A stretch of 64,000 bases of DNA. It comes from Aedes albopictus (Eukaryota; Arthropoda; Insecta; Diptera; Culicidae). The stretch is taken from assembly GCF_035046485.1 (NCBI RefSeq), contig NC_085136.1:158584754-158648753 (forward strand), given 5' to 3'. The notes beneath the pieces are model-generated. The model was given only the letters and a program-made list of their open reading frames with translations. It was not told the DNA's origin and did not search any database. Positions 54,566 to 64,000 of the stretch are shown in pieces; within the stretch, counting starts at the first letter, position 1; each line of letters begins with the position of its first letter. The translations under genes were made by a program, and so were the position numbers.

Positions 54566-56636
54566 TGGCTATATTTACAAAGAAATCACCATCACATCGC
54601 ACATTTTAATGAACTCATCAAAATTTGGGCGTTTATTGGATGTGCTGAATTTCTATTCCAATAACTTTTACTTCCCGACCAGTCACCTCCCAACACCCCT
54701 TCAAAACTAAATTACGTGTTTCGACTTTAATTTTCACACAGCTTCATACATTTAGATGAGGTCCTGGCGGAGACAGCTTCTTCCCCGCCGCCGCCGTAGG
54801 TGCATAAACCCCGCACACGTCACAATTCGAACAAACGACTGGAGTTGAAAAGGCGTTCATAAATATGTAAATGCGTTGGCACGCAGATGCACTTGGTCGT
54901 ATGGGTTGTACGTGAAGAAGTGCACGAGTTTGTGGTCGCCCGTCGTTCGTTGGTTGGGTTCGGTTCGAGTGAAGGGTAGTTACATACATAGTTCGTGTGG
55001 AGAGCTTCCACGTTTGCCCCGTGCCGTGCATCATTATGAGCTGTAATTTATTCATTTTGTTTTGGAACTTACTGCGCCAAAACTACCGGTATAAATTTTC
55101 TACTTTCGGGGCGGAAAACTTTAATAATCTGATATTTCCCCATCATTTAGTAATGCTGTCATAAATTTGTTTAGCATTCCGAGAGCTGCCAGTTTGTATC
55201 GTACCCATTGAGATCATTACTCAAATAATCTATTCGTTCAGCCATTTGCAGTTGAAGTTCTCTGGAATTTATACGCACTAGGGTTTTTGGTTTTGGTGTG
55301 GCATGGATCTGTTTAGATTAGGGTCCATTCTCAAATTTTATAATGCTGAAAGAGGTGTGGGGATCTACCTCATTGTATTACGATTCCTACAACAAAAAAG
55401 AGAATCCATCCATGCAAGCAGCATTACAAAAGGATGGGAGGGTGTCAAAAAGGACAAGTCTTAGCTCTATAAAGTTAGTGAATGAACCGTGCCATGTCTA
55501 TTAGAAGGCTGAAGCTTGTCAACTACGCTAAACCCCAAATGACGATTGCCTTAAGCGTTGGTTAAATGGCAATGCTTTAATTGTTAATCACCATCCCAAT
55601 TGCATCATCACTAGCTTTCTAGTGTTTCAAATGCTATACAGTAAGTCTCCATAAAGCGAGGCATGAAACTCAACAGATATTTTTTTTTGGAAATGTTTCA
55701 AACAGACGAATACAACGTGTAATGTATTACTAGTACAACGCTCAATTCTCTAGATGTCCTCTGAAATATTGAATGCGCCACCTGCTACCGCATAATTCAG
55801 GCAACAACTCTCCTCGGCAATCAAGTATGAACCATCTTCCGAGGCACCGTCTTTTGTCTGGCGATGGTGCCGCTAAGTAGACGTGTCTTGAAAACCACAA
55901 AAGCCAGATATGCTATACCTGCCGGCACAATGCGGTTGGAATTTAAACTATTAATTCCTAGGTTCATCGCCGTGCCATATGCTGCTCCGAAGCCAACTCC
56001 TTAATTCTGCATTATTTCCCCTCTTGATTAGGTTAACCCAATAATCTCGACATTACCACCATGGCGATGGTTGGGAGGACGAGAAGGTGTGCAGCAAGCT
56101 ATTATTGCCATTGGCACATTGGACGCTGCAGTTCATACCTGGTGAGCGATTTCCGGTGTGATATTGGTGTCACGTACGGAATTGTTGACAGAGCGGTAAG
56201 ACTTGGTGCAACCAGCTGCATTATCGATTCTGGTGCTGAGGTGAAATTAGCAGTTTCCCTAATGGTGCTAAATGTTTAATAAGATTGGCGTTGGAAGTGG
56301 TGGAAATGAGATTATTTTAAGTGGCAAGCGTTTATTTGGGATATGCCATTTAATAGGAAAGCTTTTGTGTAAATTACTCTCATGGTAGCGGTTAAACTAG
56401 TGAAACATACGTTTCGACTATTGGTATTGGTCAGGCAAATGCTACCGACAAATGCTCATCCTAAATGATTGTTTTTCGCATAGCACGCCGATGATAACTC
56501 AAGCACCACAATGCATCCAATGGGCTGTCAGAGAGGCACCGTCAGTCAAAAATGATGATGGACAAAGTTGAAAACTATGCCATTTGTTTTATGTACTAGG
56601 CTAAGCCTAAAGAAAATGTAAGATTCAAAGTAAGTT
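54566..56636. other. Intergenic, no gene recognised
   Basis: Possible R1 leader close to 54566-54740. The rest shows no domain or clear repeat. Short frames at 54744-55055 (-) and 56061-56279 (+) are unsupported. Confidence 0.45.
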
Positions 56637-57015
56637 CCCATGTGAGGCGCGACTGGAGGATTGAAAATCCCCTTAGTGTGGCAATTTGTGAAGGCGTATT
56701 GAATAACAACTCAGTGCGAATCCTAGTGGTTCCTTCCTGTAGTTCTCGAATAGCTCCGACGAAGTTCATACCGATGTAGGAATGTATTTCGTGACGGTAG
56801 CCACGTTGCGCGATCGGTGGTCAAATTGGCAATTACCTTTAGATAAACGACTCTTACGGTAAGGCTAGTGAATTGGCCAATCCACCACTTAACCGCGTTC
56901 TGTCCGATCTTCACTGCATACGGACCGAAAGTGTCTACGCTTGCAAACGGTTCCAATCCCATCACTGGAAGCAGTGACATTTTAGGAGCTGCTGGTGTTG
57001 CCAGGGTTTGTAATT
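56637..57015 (-). pseudogene. BEL/Pao integrase core fragment
   Basis: The minus strand reads SVDTFGPYAVKIGQNAVKWW, GQFTSLTVRVVYLKVIANLT, then a degraded FSDNG-type segment, and near 56670 FNPPVAPHMG. These match the integrase catalytic core of BEL/Pao elements: the first Asp in the VDxFGP box is kept and the second box is damaged. It is complementary in position to the 47821-48545 piece, but on the opposite strand and 8 kb away, so a different copy. Confidence 0.75.
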
Positions 57016-57019
57016 TTCG

Positions 57020-57275
57020 ATTCAATGACACCAGCAGAAAAATTCAGAGACGCATTGTGGCAGGAATCCTAAGCTTACTTTGGACTCCGTAGAACTCTAC
57101 GATAGAACAAAGTTCACCGTCACACGAAGTTAACTGCTATCTACAAAACGCTGATTAGACCGATAGTTCTCTATGGGCACGAAGCATGGACCTTACGTGC
57201 AGAGAACCAACACGCCCTTGGAGCTTTCGAACGGAAGGTGTTGTGTACCATCTACGACGGAGTGCAGATGGTATC
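57020..57275 (+). pseudogene. RTE-like LINE RT C-terminal scrap
   Basis: Readable in shifting frames as RKIQRRIVAGILSLLWTP, then LIRPIVLYGHEAW and GAFERKVLCTIYDGVQM. It corresponds to 34040-33790 of copy C (EIQRHIVTENRAYFGL, LIKPVVLYGHEIW, VFERKVLRTIYGGVQM). Truncated at both ends; its right end abuts the 3' end of the Lian-like element. Confidence 0.8.
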
Positions 57276-57279
57276 AGGT

Positions 57280-60200
57280 ATAAGCAAAACGGCTCCAGAG
57301 GCACGTTATACTCCATTTGGTACATTTGTGCCATCGCCATAATAAAAGCCTATTTCATCATCTACCTGAGGGAAGAGGAAGGAAATAAGGATAAGGATGG
57401 GGATAAGGACAGGTAGGGAAATAGGAAAAAAAAAATACCCTGGAAGAGGGTACTAACACATAAGCGTACCGCAATGGGTTCAAACAGCGCCCTGAAAAGA
57501 GCACTGTAATAACGCCTTAAGCGAAAGAGAGCCTATAGCTGTTTACCACAGCTATCCTGAAGATTCAGGTTTCTGATGTCAATTTCACTTCATAAGTGTT
57601 TACCGAATACTCGGAAACGCAGTTGCGCAAAATCAGTTACATATCAAATGATACGAATTTCCATAATCGGATTCACAGCTATCACAGCCAAATGAATCAG
57701 CTTGCTGAATATTCGCCATGCGATAGCTGAGTCGGCAGTGGCCAGTCAATGCTTTGACCAGAATGCTGCAATTCTGCTTTGACAAATTTGTAAGATACTT
57801 TGCAACCCTTGGAGATGGCTTAGTACAATACAATTTTGTTTGACCACATGACTCCAAACAATTCAAGTATTGTTTGTGCTGAGTGGCAGCCCAGGTGTCA
57901 ATCCGAAGCTTTACCCAACACTTCGATATCGGAATAGATGGCTCAGGGCCAATGAAGTCATGTGATGCTCCAGTGCGAGCTATATCATCAGCCAATTCAT
58001 TTCCAGCGATGGAGGAATGGCCATGTACCCATACAAGATGAACAACGTTTGCTGAATCAAGCTCCTCGATTTGAGTTCGACAAGCAATAACTATCTTCGA
58101 CCTAGAGTTAGCCAAAGCAAGTGCTTTACTAGCAGCCTGGCTATCTGAACACAAGTATATTACTTTGCCCATTACGTGCTGCTAAAGAGTCGATTGAACT
58201 CCGCACATAAGAGCAAAGATTTCGGCCTGAAAACGGTGCAGTGTATACCAAGTGAATAAGACTAATATACAGCCTTAGCTCACGAGAATAAACACCAGCA
58301 CCTGCTCGACCTTCGAGAAGGGAGCCATCAGTGTAACATACGAGGCTGTCTGAAATACTTCTTTCCAGATATCCAGATGTCCACTCTTCCCGGGATGGAA
58401 ATTTCGTGGAAAATGTCCTATATGGAAAATTACAAGCAATTGTAAGATCACCTGGAGCAAGGACAATTTTGTCCCAATTCACCAAAAGTGGAAACAATGA
58501 GGTGTGTGTTGAACTGCGGTTCACAGGAGTTTCCTCTAGTAAACCGAGTACCCACAAGCGATAAGTGCAAGAAAGTGCTTCTTGTTTGAGATGAATGTGT
58601 AGTGGAGCAACGTCAAAGAGAGCTTCGAGCGCTGCCGTGGGAGTTGAAGAGAACGCTTCAGACATCGCCTTTGGAGATGGCCTAACTTAGATTGGACCGT
58701 TCTCATTTCGCCCTTTTGCCACCACACAAGACATCCATAGGCCAATATTGGACGAACCACAGTTGTGTAAATCCATTTGATATACTTATGTTTTAGACCC
58801 CAAGTTGTACCAAAGGTTCGTCGGCGTTGCCCGAAGGTCATACAAGCTTTCTTGATTCTGTACTTAATGTGAGGTGTCCAGGAAAGCTTGGAATTAAGAA
58901 TAACTCCAACATACTTTACCTGTTCAGTCACATCAATTTCAGAATCAAAGAGACGCAAAGGTCGAACACCATCACGGTTTCGCTTTTCCATGAAATGAAC
59001 AATAGATGTTTTACTTGGATTATCCGAAAGACCATATTGGCGACACCAACCCTCAACTACCTCAAGGGCGTTTTGCATCAGGTCGAAAAGGGTGGTGATG
59101 CACATACCGACTAACAATGTTAGGTAGTCGTCGGCAAAACCATAAGTAGGAAAACCGCTATTATTGAGTTGCATCAATAGCGTATCTGCTACGAGATTCC
59201 ACAAAAGCGGTGATAAGACTCCCTCTTGGGGGCATCCACAAACACTCAATTTCCTAATCCCTGCTAGACGCAATGTCGAGAAGAGATATCGGTTTTTGAG
59301 CATTTGTTGAATCCAATTGGAAATCATTGGAGAGATACCATGACCAAGAATCACAGTGAACTTACCAGATTGGTAGGCATGTTGGTTCACATGAAGAGGC
59401 AGGTTGGTCAGATGAACATCACGGATGTGATGATCCACAATGCGTTCTAAGCAATTCAGAAGAAAAGAGGTCAAACTGATAGGTCTGAAACTCTTTGCTT
59501 CGTCATAGGACGCACGACCCACTTTCGGAATAATGTCGGAATAAATTTCGGAATGTCGGAATAAATTCGGAATAATGGAATAATGGATGGCGAGTATCCA
59601 TGAAATTTGGCCGCAACCAAATCAATAAAAAGATCCCAGTTTGTTGACCGGGGATTCCTGAAACTTAATGTTTGCTAAGATGTGGCGATGGTCAGATAAA
59701 GATTCTTCATCTGATACATGTCAATTGGTCAGCTCGGTAGTGGTAATTCCACCAGAGCAAAGCGTTATATCTAACACTTCCTTTCTAGCAGATACCATGA
59801 AGGTTGGGCGGTTGCCTATGTTAAGTAATGCAAGATCTGTACTACTTAAATACTCCATCAAACTGGAGCCTCTCAAGTCAATGTCTGAGCTGCCCCAAAT
59901 GATATGGTGAGCATCAGCAACACTGCCAACAATTAGCGGAAGGCCTTTTGAAGCACAGTATGCGATGACGTGTTTGAAAGCATCCGTAGGGGATGGTTCG
60001 TCATGCGGTAAATAAACCGAACAATAGACGTATCTCTAGTGGTTAGTTCAGTGATAAGTGTAGCAACGATTGCGTTGTTGACAAGCACACAGGCTCAAGG
60101 CATGACACGCGAGTTTGCCTTTTCATGTTTACTGAAAGTAGCAAACACCGGGTTCACAAGGTTTCCTAGATAGACATTCCCCTTACGGAGGTAAGGTTCT

Positions 60201-60825
60201 TGGACCAAGGCCACTTGGGCTGTGCCATTTTGCATAAGTCTGCAAAGATTGATTGTTGCTGTTTTTTTATGCTGAAGATTGATCTGAGCTATCCTAACCG
60301 TAGCCACTACCAAAACTAGACAAGATTAAAATCTTCGCAACAACAGCACAACAAAGAACAGCAGCAACAAAACCAGATCGGTATCGATTGGAAAACGCCA
60401 AAGGCGAGGATACACAGAATACACTGTGTAAATCGCATAATGCGAAACCATATATGTAGGTGAAAATTTGAACTGATTAACAACATTTTCATAATCTCGC
60501 CCTTATTTACCCTCAAGTGAGACTAAAGAAGGGCAGCTGATTGTCTCGGAGAAACACAAGGTTCACTGCACCATTGCTCCGGTTAGTGCATACTGTGGAG
60601 GGCGCCCTGGTACTCCACAGGCTCCGTTTGCGGTTAGGTTTTTATTAGACCCCCCCTAGCCATTCTTTCCTAGGCACGGTAAGCATGAAGCCGCATCACA
60701 CCATGAATTAGGGGTCACCTGTTGGTGGACTCTTACCACCGGAACAGGCGGTCCGTAGTGTTATTCTTAGCCAATTGAGACAATCGCTACCGACACTACG
60801 CAGCTATCTAGGCTGATCGAGAAAA
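57280..60825 (-). mobile_element. LOA/Lian-like LINE with internal deletions
   Basis: Reading leftward: leader 60825-60320, endonuclease 60313-59600, RT 59522-58680, RNase H 58380-57900, 3' region to about 57280. There is no separate gag-like ORF between leader and endonuclease. The leader is shared with 38697-38800. The total (about 3.5 kb) is shortened by at least two internal deletions described under the ORF. Confidence 0.8.
57633..60313 (-). pseudogene. LOA/Lian-like pol: endonuclease, RT, RNase H
   Basis: The endonuclease N-terminus is at 60313 (VRIAQINLQHKKTATINLCR, VALVQEPYL with the catalytic Glu) and its later part continues with stops to about 59640. The linker and first RT segment are missing across a junction near 59520-59600, filled with CGGAATAA repeats. 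The RT frame 59522-58536 starts SFRPISLTSFLLNCLERIVD. Between HAYQSGK and HGISPMISNWI the motif A segment is deleted. Motifs B (CPQEGVLSPLLWNLVAD) and C (YGFADDYLTLLV) remain. RNase H has YTDGSLLEGRAGAGVY, a shifted RFQAEIFAL, CSDSQAASKAL and WVHGHSSIAGNELAD, i.e. the catalytic D-E-D set. The end of the frame is near 57633. Confidence 0.85.
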
Positions 60826-61268
60826 TAAGTTAATATGTATGATCAACTTCATACGGGCTCGAACAGCCACAAAAGCTGCATACCGGTGCCCTGCGGTCGA
60901 AATCGATCCTTACAGCGATTAAGTGGCCGCGGAGAGGAAATCCTGGTAGTGTTGCTGTTGTGGCGTCTGGCACGCTACCATGCAACCATGTTGTATTCTC
61001 TACGGCTTGTAATCGATTTTGGTTGCTGTAGGTTACGCAGTTATCCTTGAGGGTGCGATGTGCACTAGCCCCACTCTGAAGCAATGTCTTCTTGGTGGTT
61101 CCGGAAAGACGAAGGGTTTGGCGACCATAGGAATGTGTTTAGTGGGTCTAGGAGAGAGTAGCCCTGGTTTGTACTTTTGCTGTAGAAGACGGCCTTAATC
61201 CCACACTACCCGGGCTTTCCTGTTCGGGTGTCTGTTGAGCAAATTTTCCTCTCATGGTTTAAACGAAA
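60826..61268 (+). mobile_element. R1-clade LINE 3' end with A-tail
   Basis: Matches the reverse complement of 50785-51340: GGTCGAAATCGATCCTTACA, AGCGATTAAGTGGCCGC and, later, GAGAGTAGCCCTGG to GGTGTCTGTTGAGC. It ends with AAACGAAAAAAAA at about 61260-61273, an A-rich tail. Strongly 5'-truncated: no RT is present. Confidence 0.75.
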
Positions 61269-61299
61269 AAAAAGCCTGCTTTTGCGAGTTCAAGAAATA

Positions 61300-61515
61300 T
61301 ATGAATATTGAATCAGATTAGTCAACGCACAAAAATTCGAATTTTCAATTCCAACGAGAAATCTGTGCTGTTGTACGCCAGCATGCGCTTGACGGGAATC
61401 CGGCAGTACATCGTAGAAGAGGTAGGCCCAGGGGCACATGCAACGAAGCCTCAACGAGGAAATCAAGGGCGTGGGAAGGAATCTGACCTCGGCCCAGGAT
61501 GAGTGTCATGGTGCA
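61300..61515 (+). pseudogene. LINE RT C-terminal scrap
   Basis: The frame 61308-61502 contains RTKIRIFNSNEKSVLLYA, the thumb-region hallmark seen in RTE-like LINEs, then jumps to a shifted RSLNEEIKGVGRNLTSAQ, the usual C-terminal tail. The intervening segment is deleted. Family not resolved. Confidence 0.65.
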
Positions 61516-63283
61516 CTTGATAAAACTTTAATACTTACCAAGTACCAGCGCTGCAAGATATGAAAACCCATGGTTTCACAGCACAGTACAAAAACAATAA
61601 CAAAACAATATGCTAGAAAGATAAACTAATTTGATTCTCCAGTATGTATGTTGTGAAACCACGTTACTACTAGCTATGCAATTCAAACCAACTGAGCTAA
61701 TCTGTCGTCATAGCACTGTGGCAACCAGAACCCCCTCGGGGTAGGTGGCAGAACAATTAAAATTTTATGCCTCTCGGTACGCCCCATCATTCCCCGTTAC
61801 TGCAGTAGTGGGTACACGTGTTACACAGTGGCTACACATGTTCGACTTCCGAACGGAATGCCGCCATCCAAAAAGTTATGCAAACATCCCTCCTACAAGG
61901 TTCAGTCAATACATGCACAGTTCTGCACTGACTGCAGCAGACAGTAGATGCTTCTCTCCAGTTATGCATAGTTTGAATATCATTGTCCCATCGTTCCAGG
62001 ACAAAACTCTACTCGATCGTATCCAGACCTACAGAACCGAGTGCCCCCAGGGTAACCTAATCGCTCGTGTAGGTCATACACTTCACTCCACGCCCTCTCC
62101 ATTGTTAGTTTCGACTGCATTCCTGACATGGCACAAATGTGTGCGGAATTCGAGGTAAACATTAAATCTTTGTTCGCCAACGACGGAGCGAGAGACAGAG
62201 AACCATCGTCAAAAAGATAGTTGCGGTGCCTCTTTTGTCTTTGCTGTTGCTGCCTTGTGGATAAGGAGCAGCTTAATTTTCCTAAATCACAAATACTGTC
62301 CAGTCCACCCACTCGCCCACGTCCCTTCTAATGCTGATGCTGCCGCCCACCACATCCAGGCCGGATGTTACGGTTGGTCAATGGTCAAATAATCTTGCTG
62401 CTCTGGTGGCTCCCCTGGTGCAGTTCCTCTTTCTTCGGAAAGTGTTCGACGGGAATGATGAGAATGTGGAAAATTGCATACACTCTGGAAGCATGCTTTA
62501 TTGAGGGAAATGGTGTGAAGCGCGTCATTGAATGTGGGATGTTTGCATTGAATGAACAACAGCTAGGAGTTGTACCGGGCTGAACTTTCTAAGCTCACGT
62601 CGTCATAAACATCAAAAAGCTATAGTGCAGCCTTCCCTTGTGTTATACATTTTACCCAGTACTCTCTTAAATAGCACACATCATGCAACGGCACCATGTG
62701 GGAGTGGATGAGAGATTCTGCTGAACACATGAATCAGCACCAGTGCAGCGCAGTGCCGTGGCTATGGAAATTCATCCACTCAACCCAATCCCAACCCACG
62801 CAACCGACACCCGAGGACGTAACGTGTAGCGAACCGAAACGGAAATGGATAAGTGAAGAAAAGTGGATATCATCAGCTGAATTTTAAATTAGGGCGTGCC
62901 TCTGTGCCCCCGTGAGGTTTGCACTACTAGGTTGCACTTGCTGCTTGCTGGCTGCTCGTTTAATGAAATCGGGATTCAATCCCGGCTGTCGGTGCTATGT
63001 GTGTTGATGGCGAAATGCATATGCATACGTATGTATGTTTGGGTTCAATCCGTTCGGGGGTGTGCGGATAAGATGCAATTATTTTCGGTGGGATATTGGA
63101 TTTTGCCGTGAAGGATTGCATCAACTGAATTCATTACAATGCCAATATAAGGACTGAGGAAACTTGCTTATCTCAGCGGTGGAATGAATAATGTTGGGCT
63201 TCAATACCCTTTACGACCTTTGCAATTTTCAAGTTCGAAATGGCTTTCTCCTCGCTGAGCTCGGTCTAGGGTCAATCTAAATG
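61516..63283. other. Intergenic, no gene recognised
   Basis: The longest frame, 61745-62158, overlaps a frame on the other strand and has no domain. Composition is even and no repeats stand out, so this may be single-copy DNA. Confidence 0.45.
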
Positions 63284-63469
63284 AATAGTTTGGGATCACC
63301 CAACGTTTCGGCCAGTTTTATTTGGCCTTTATCAATGATACACCTGGTGTATTTTTTATCTCCAGGGGCACGTCCTCCACGATTCAGGAAATTTGTCAAA
63401 TTTGTGATTTTTCCCTTGATAAAGGCCAAATGAAACTGACCGAAACGTCGGGTAATCCAAAACTATCCC
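63284..63469. repeat. Inverted pair of GGCCGAAACGT motifs (Penelope-like terminus?)
   Basis: Left arm 63284-63335 contains ACGTTTCGGCCAGTTTTATT then TGGCCTTTATCAA. The right arm 63416-63469 is its approximate complement: TTGATAAAGGCCAAAT then ACTGACCGAAACGTCGGGT. The order (C/T)TGATRA, GGCC stem, CCGAAACGTC resembles the core of the type I hammerhead motifs described in the terminal repeats of Penelope-like elements, which often lie in inverted orientation. The first box deviates from CTGATGA, so activity is doubtful. Confidence 0.5.
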
Positions 63470-64000
63470 ATAGTGCTCTCAGATACGTTGTTGATGGCTG
63501 CTTTGGCTATACTCCAGCAGTCCTCAAGAGCAGTGTTGCTAAGTGTAAGTCTAAGTCTCAGTGCCTGTTTTTCAGCCGAATATAAATGGTTATTTACAGT
63601 TCTTCGTTGTGAGAACTGACAATGTCTGACAGCTTCATTCATGAGTGCTCAACCGAGTTTCATTCCTAATCATCCATACACTGCCCATGCTGACAGGCCA
63701 TACGTCTCAATCGGTGGCTTGTGAGAGTGAGTATCCTATACGCCACCACGGAGAAAACACCCACCTACTAACATTGAATGGAAATTGGGCGCCCTCAGAT
63801 CTCGCGAGTGACATTGTTGGTGAAAGAGAGTTTTGACGCAGGTCGATCATCACCAGGTAGCGGACAGATAGGGTCTTGTACCATTTGGGCAGGTGTACCT
63901 ATTTTGGGCACTTGCCGCTATAAATAAGTCAATTTGAAACCGATTGTTTTGAAATTCTGTATGGAGTTAGGCACGTACAGTATCTAACTTCGTACAAAAA
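63470..64000. other. Intergenic, no gene recognised
   Basis: No recognisable coding or repeat features up to the window edge. Confidence 0.45.

Noticed and set aside
61745..62158. 137-codon open frame as a possible host gene
   Set aside because: No domain, overlapped by a frame of similar length on the other strand, no supporting start or splice context.

Overview
The window reads as a stretch of culicine mosquito chromosome, most likely Aedes, in which I recognise no intact host gene. The evidence is the mix of repeats: R1-clade, RTE-like and LOA/Lian-like LINEs, BEL/Pao fragments, an ITmD37E mariner with its D37E spacing preserved, two tRNA-derived SINEs with target-site duplications, several MITE classes, and a 2.6 kb element starting GCCTTTCTCGT of a type I recall as abundant in mosquito genomes. 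Species assignment is inference from this repeat set; no search was run. Almost every open frame in the window is a decayed transposon frame or a chance ORF.

Layout. 1-1600: R1 pol relic and its 3' region (+). 1601-4180: no gene. 4217-5385 and 5935-6597: two long foldback elements. 7229-8067: GC-rich unassigned block. 8870-9440: 3' end of another LINE (-). 9655-10168: a minisatellite and a mirror-symmetric 7+7 palindromic array. 10240-13285: the better-preserved RTE-like LINE (+). 13290-17290: unassigned sequence with TTAA-flanked MITEs. 17300-18640: R1 ORF1/endonuclease relic (-). 19647-19817: MITE with TTA duplications. 20218-25260: another LINE (-) carrying a SINE, an ITmD37E mariner, a MITE and an unassigned insert. 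26477-29111: a long terminal-inverted-repeat element containing another MITE. 29500-30503: a 305-bp tandem repeat and a hairpin. 33110-36420: RTE-like LINE pieces in head-to-head orientation around an R1 scrap. 37461-37678: hAT-type MITE. 38697-39595 and 46600-47395: two copies of a noncoding element sharing its leader with the LOA/Lian-like element. 41985-42890: R1 relic (+). 43092-44185: a MITE followed by a very well matched 0.8 kb palindrome. 47546-48545: SINE (-) inserted beside or in a BEL/Pao integrase end. 50785-54560: the longest R1 copy (-). 56640-57010: BEL/Pao integrase core (-). 57280-60825: LOA/Lian-like LINE (-) with internal deletions. 60840-61515: R1 3' end and a LINE C-terminal scrap (+). 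63284-63469: paired inverted motifs resembling Penelope-type hammerhead termini.

Nothing here forms a pathway or operon. The architecture is successive transposition into older transposons. The order can be read in places: the LINE at 20218-25260 came first, then the SINE, mariner and MITE, each with its own target-site duplication. All LINE coding regions seen carry stops, frameshifts or loss of catalytic segments, so none looks autonomous. I found no convincing new biological system. The best candidates for a second look are the noncoding elements that share the Lian leader, the palindromic repeats, the Penelope-like inverted motif pair and three GC-rich unassigned blocks.
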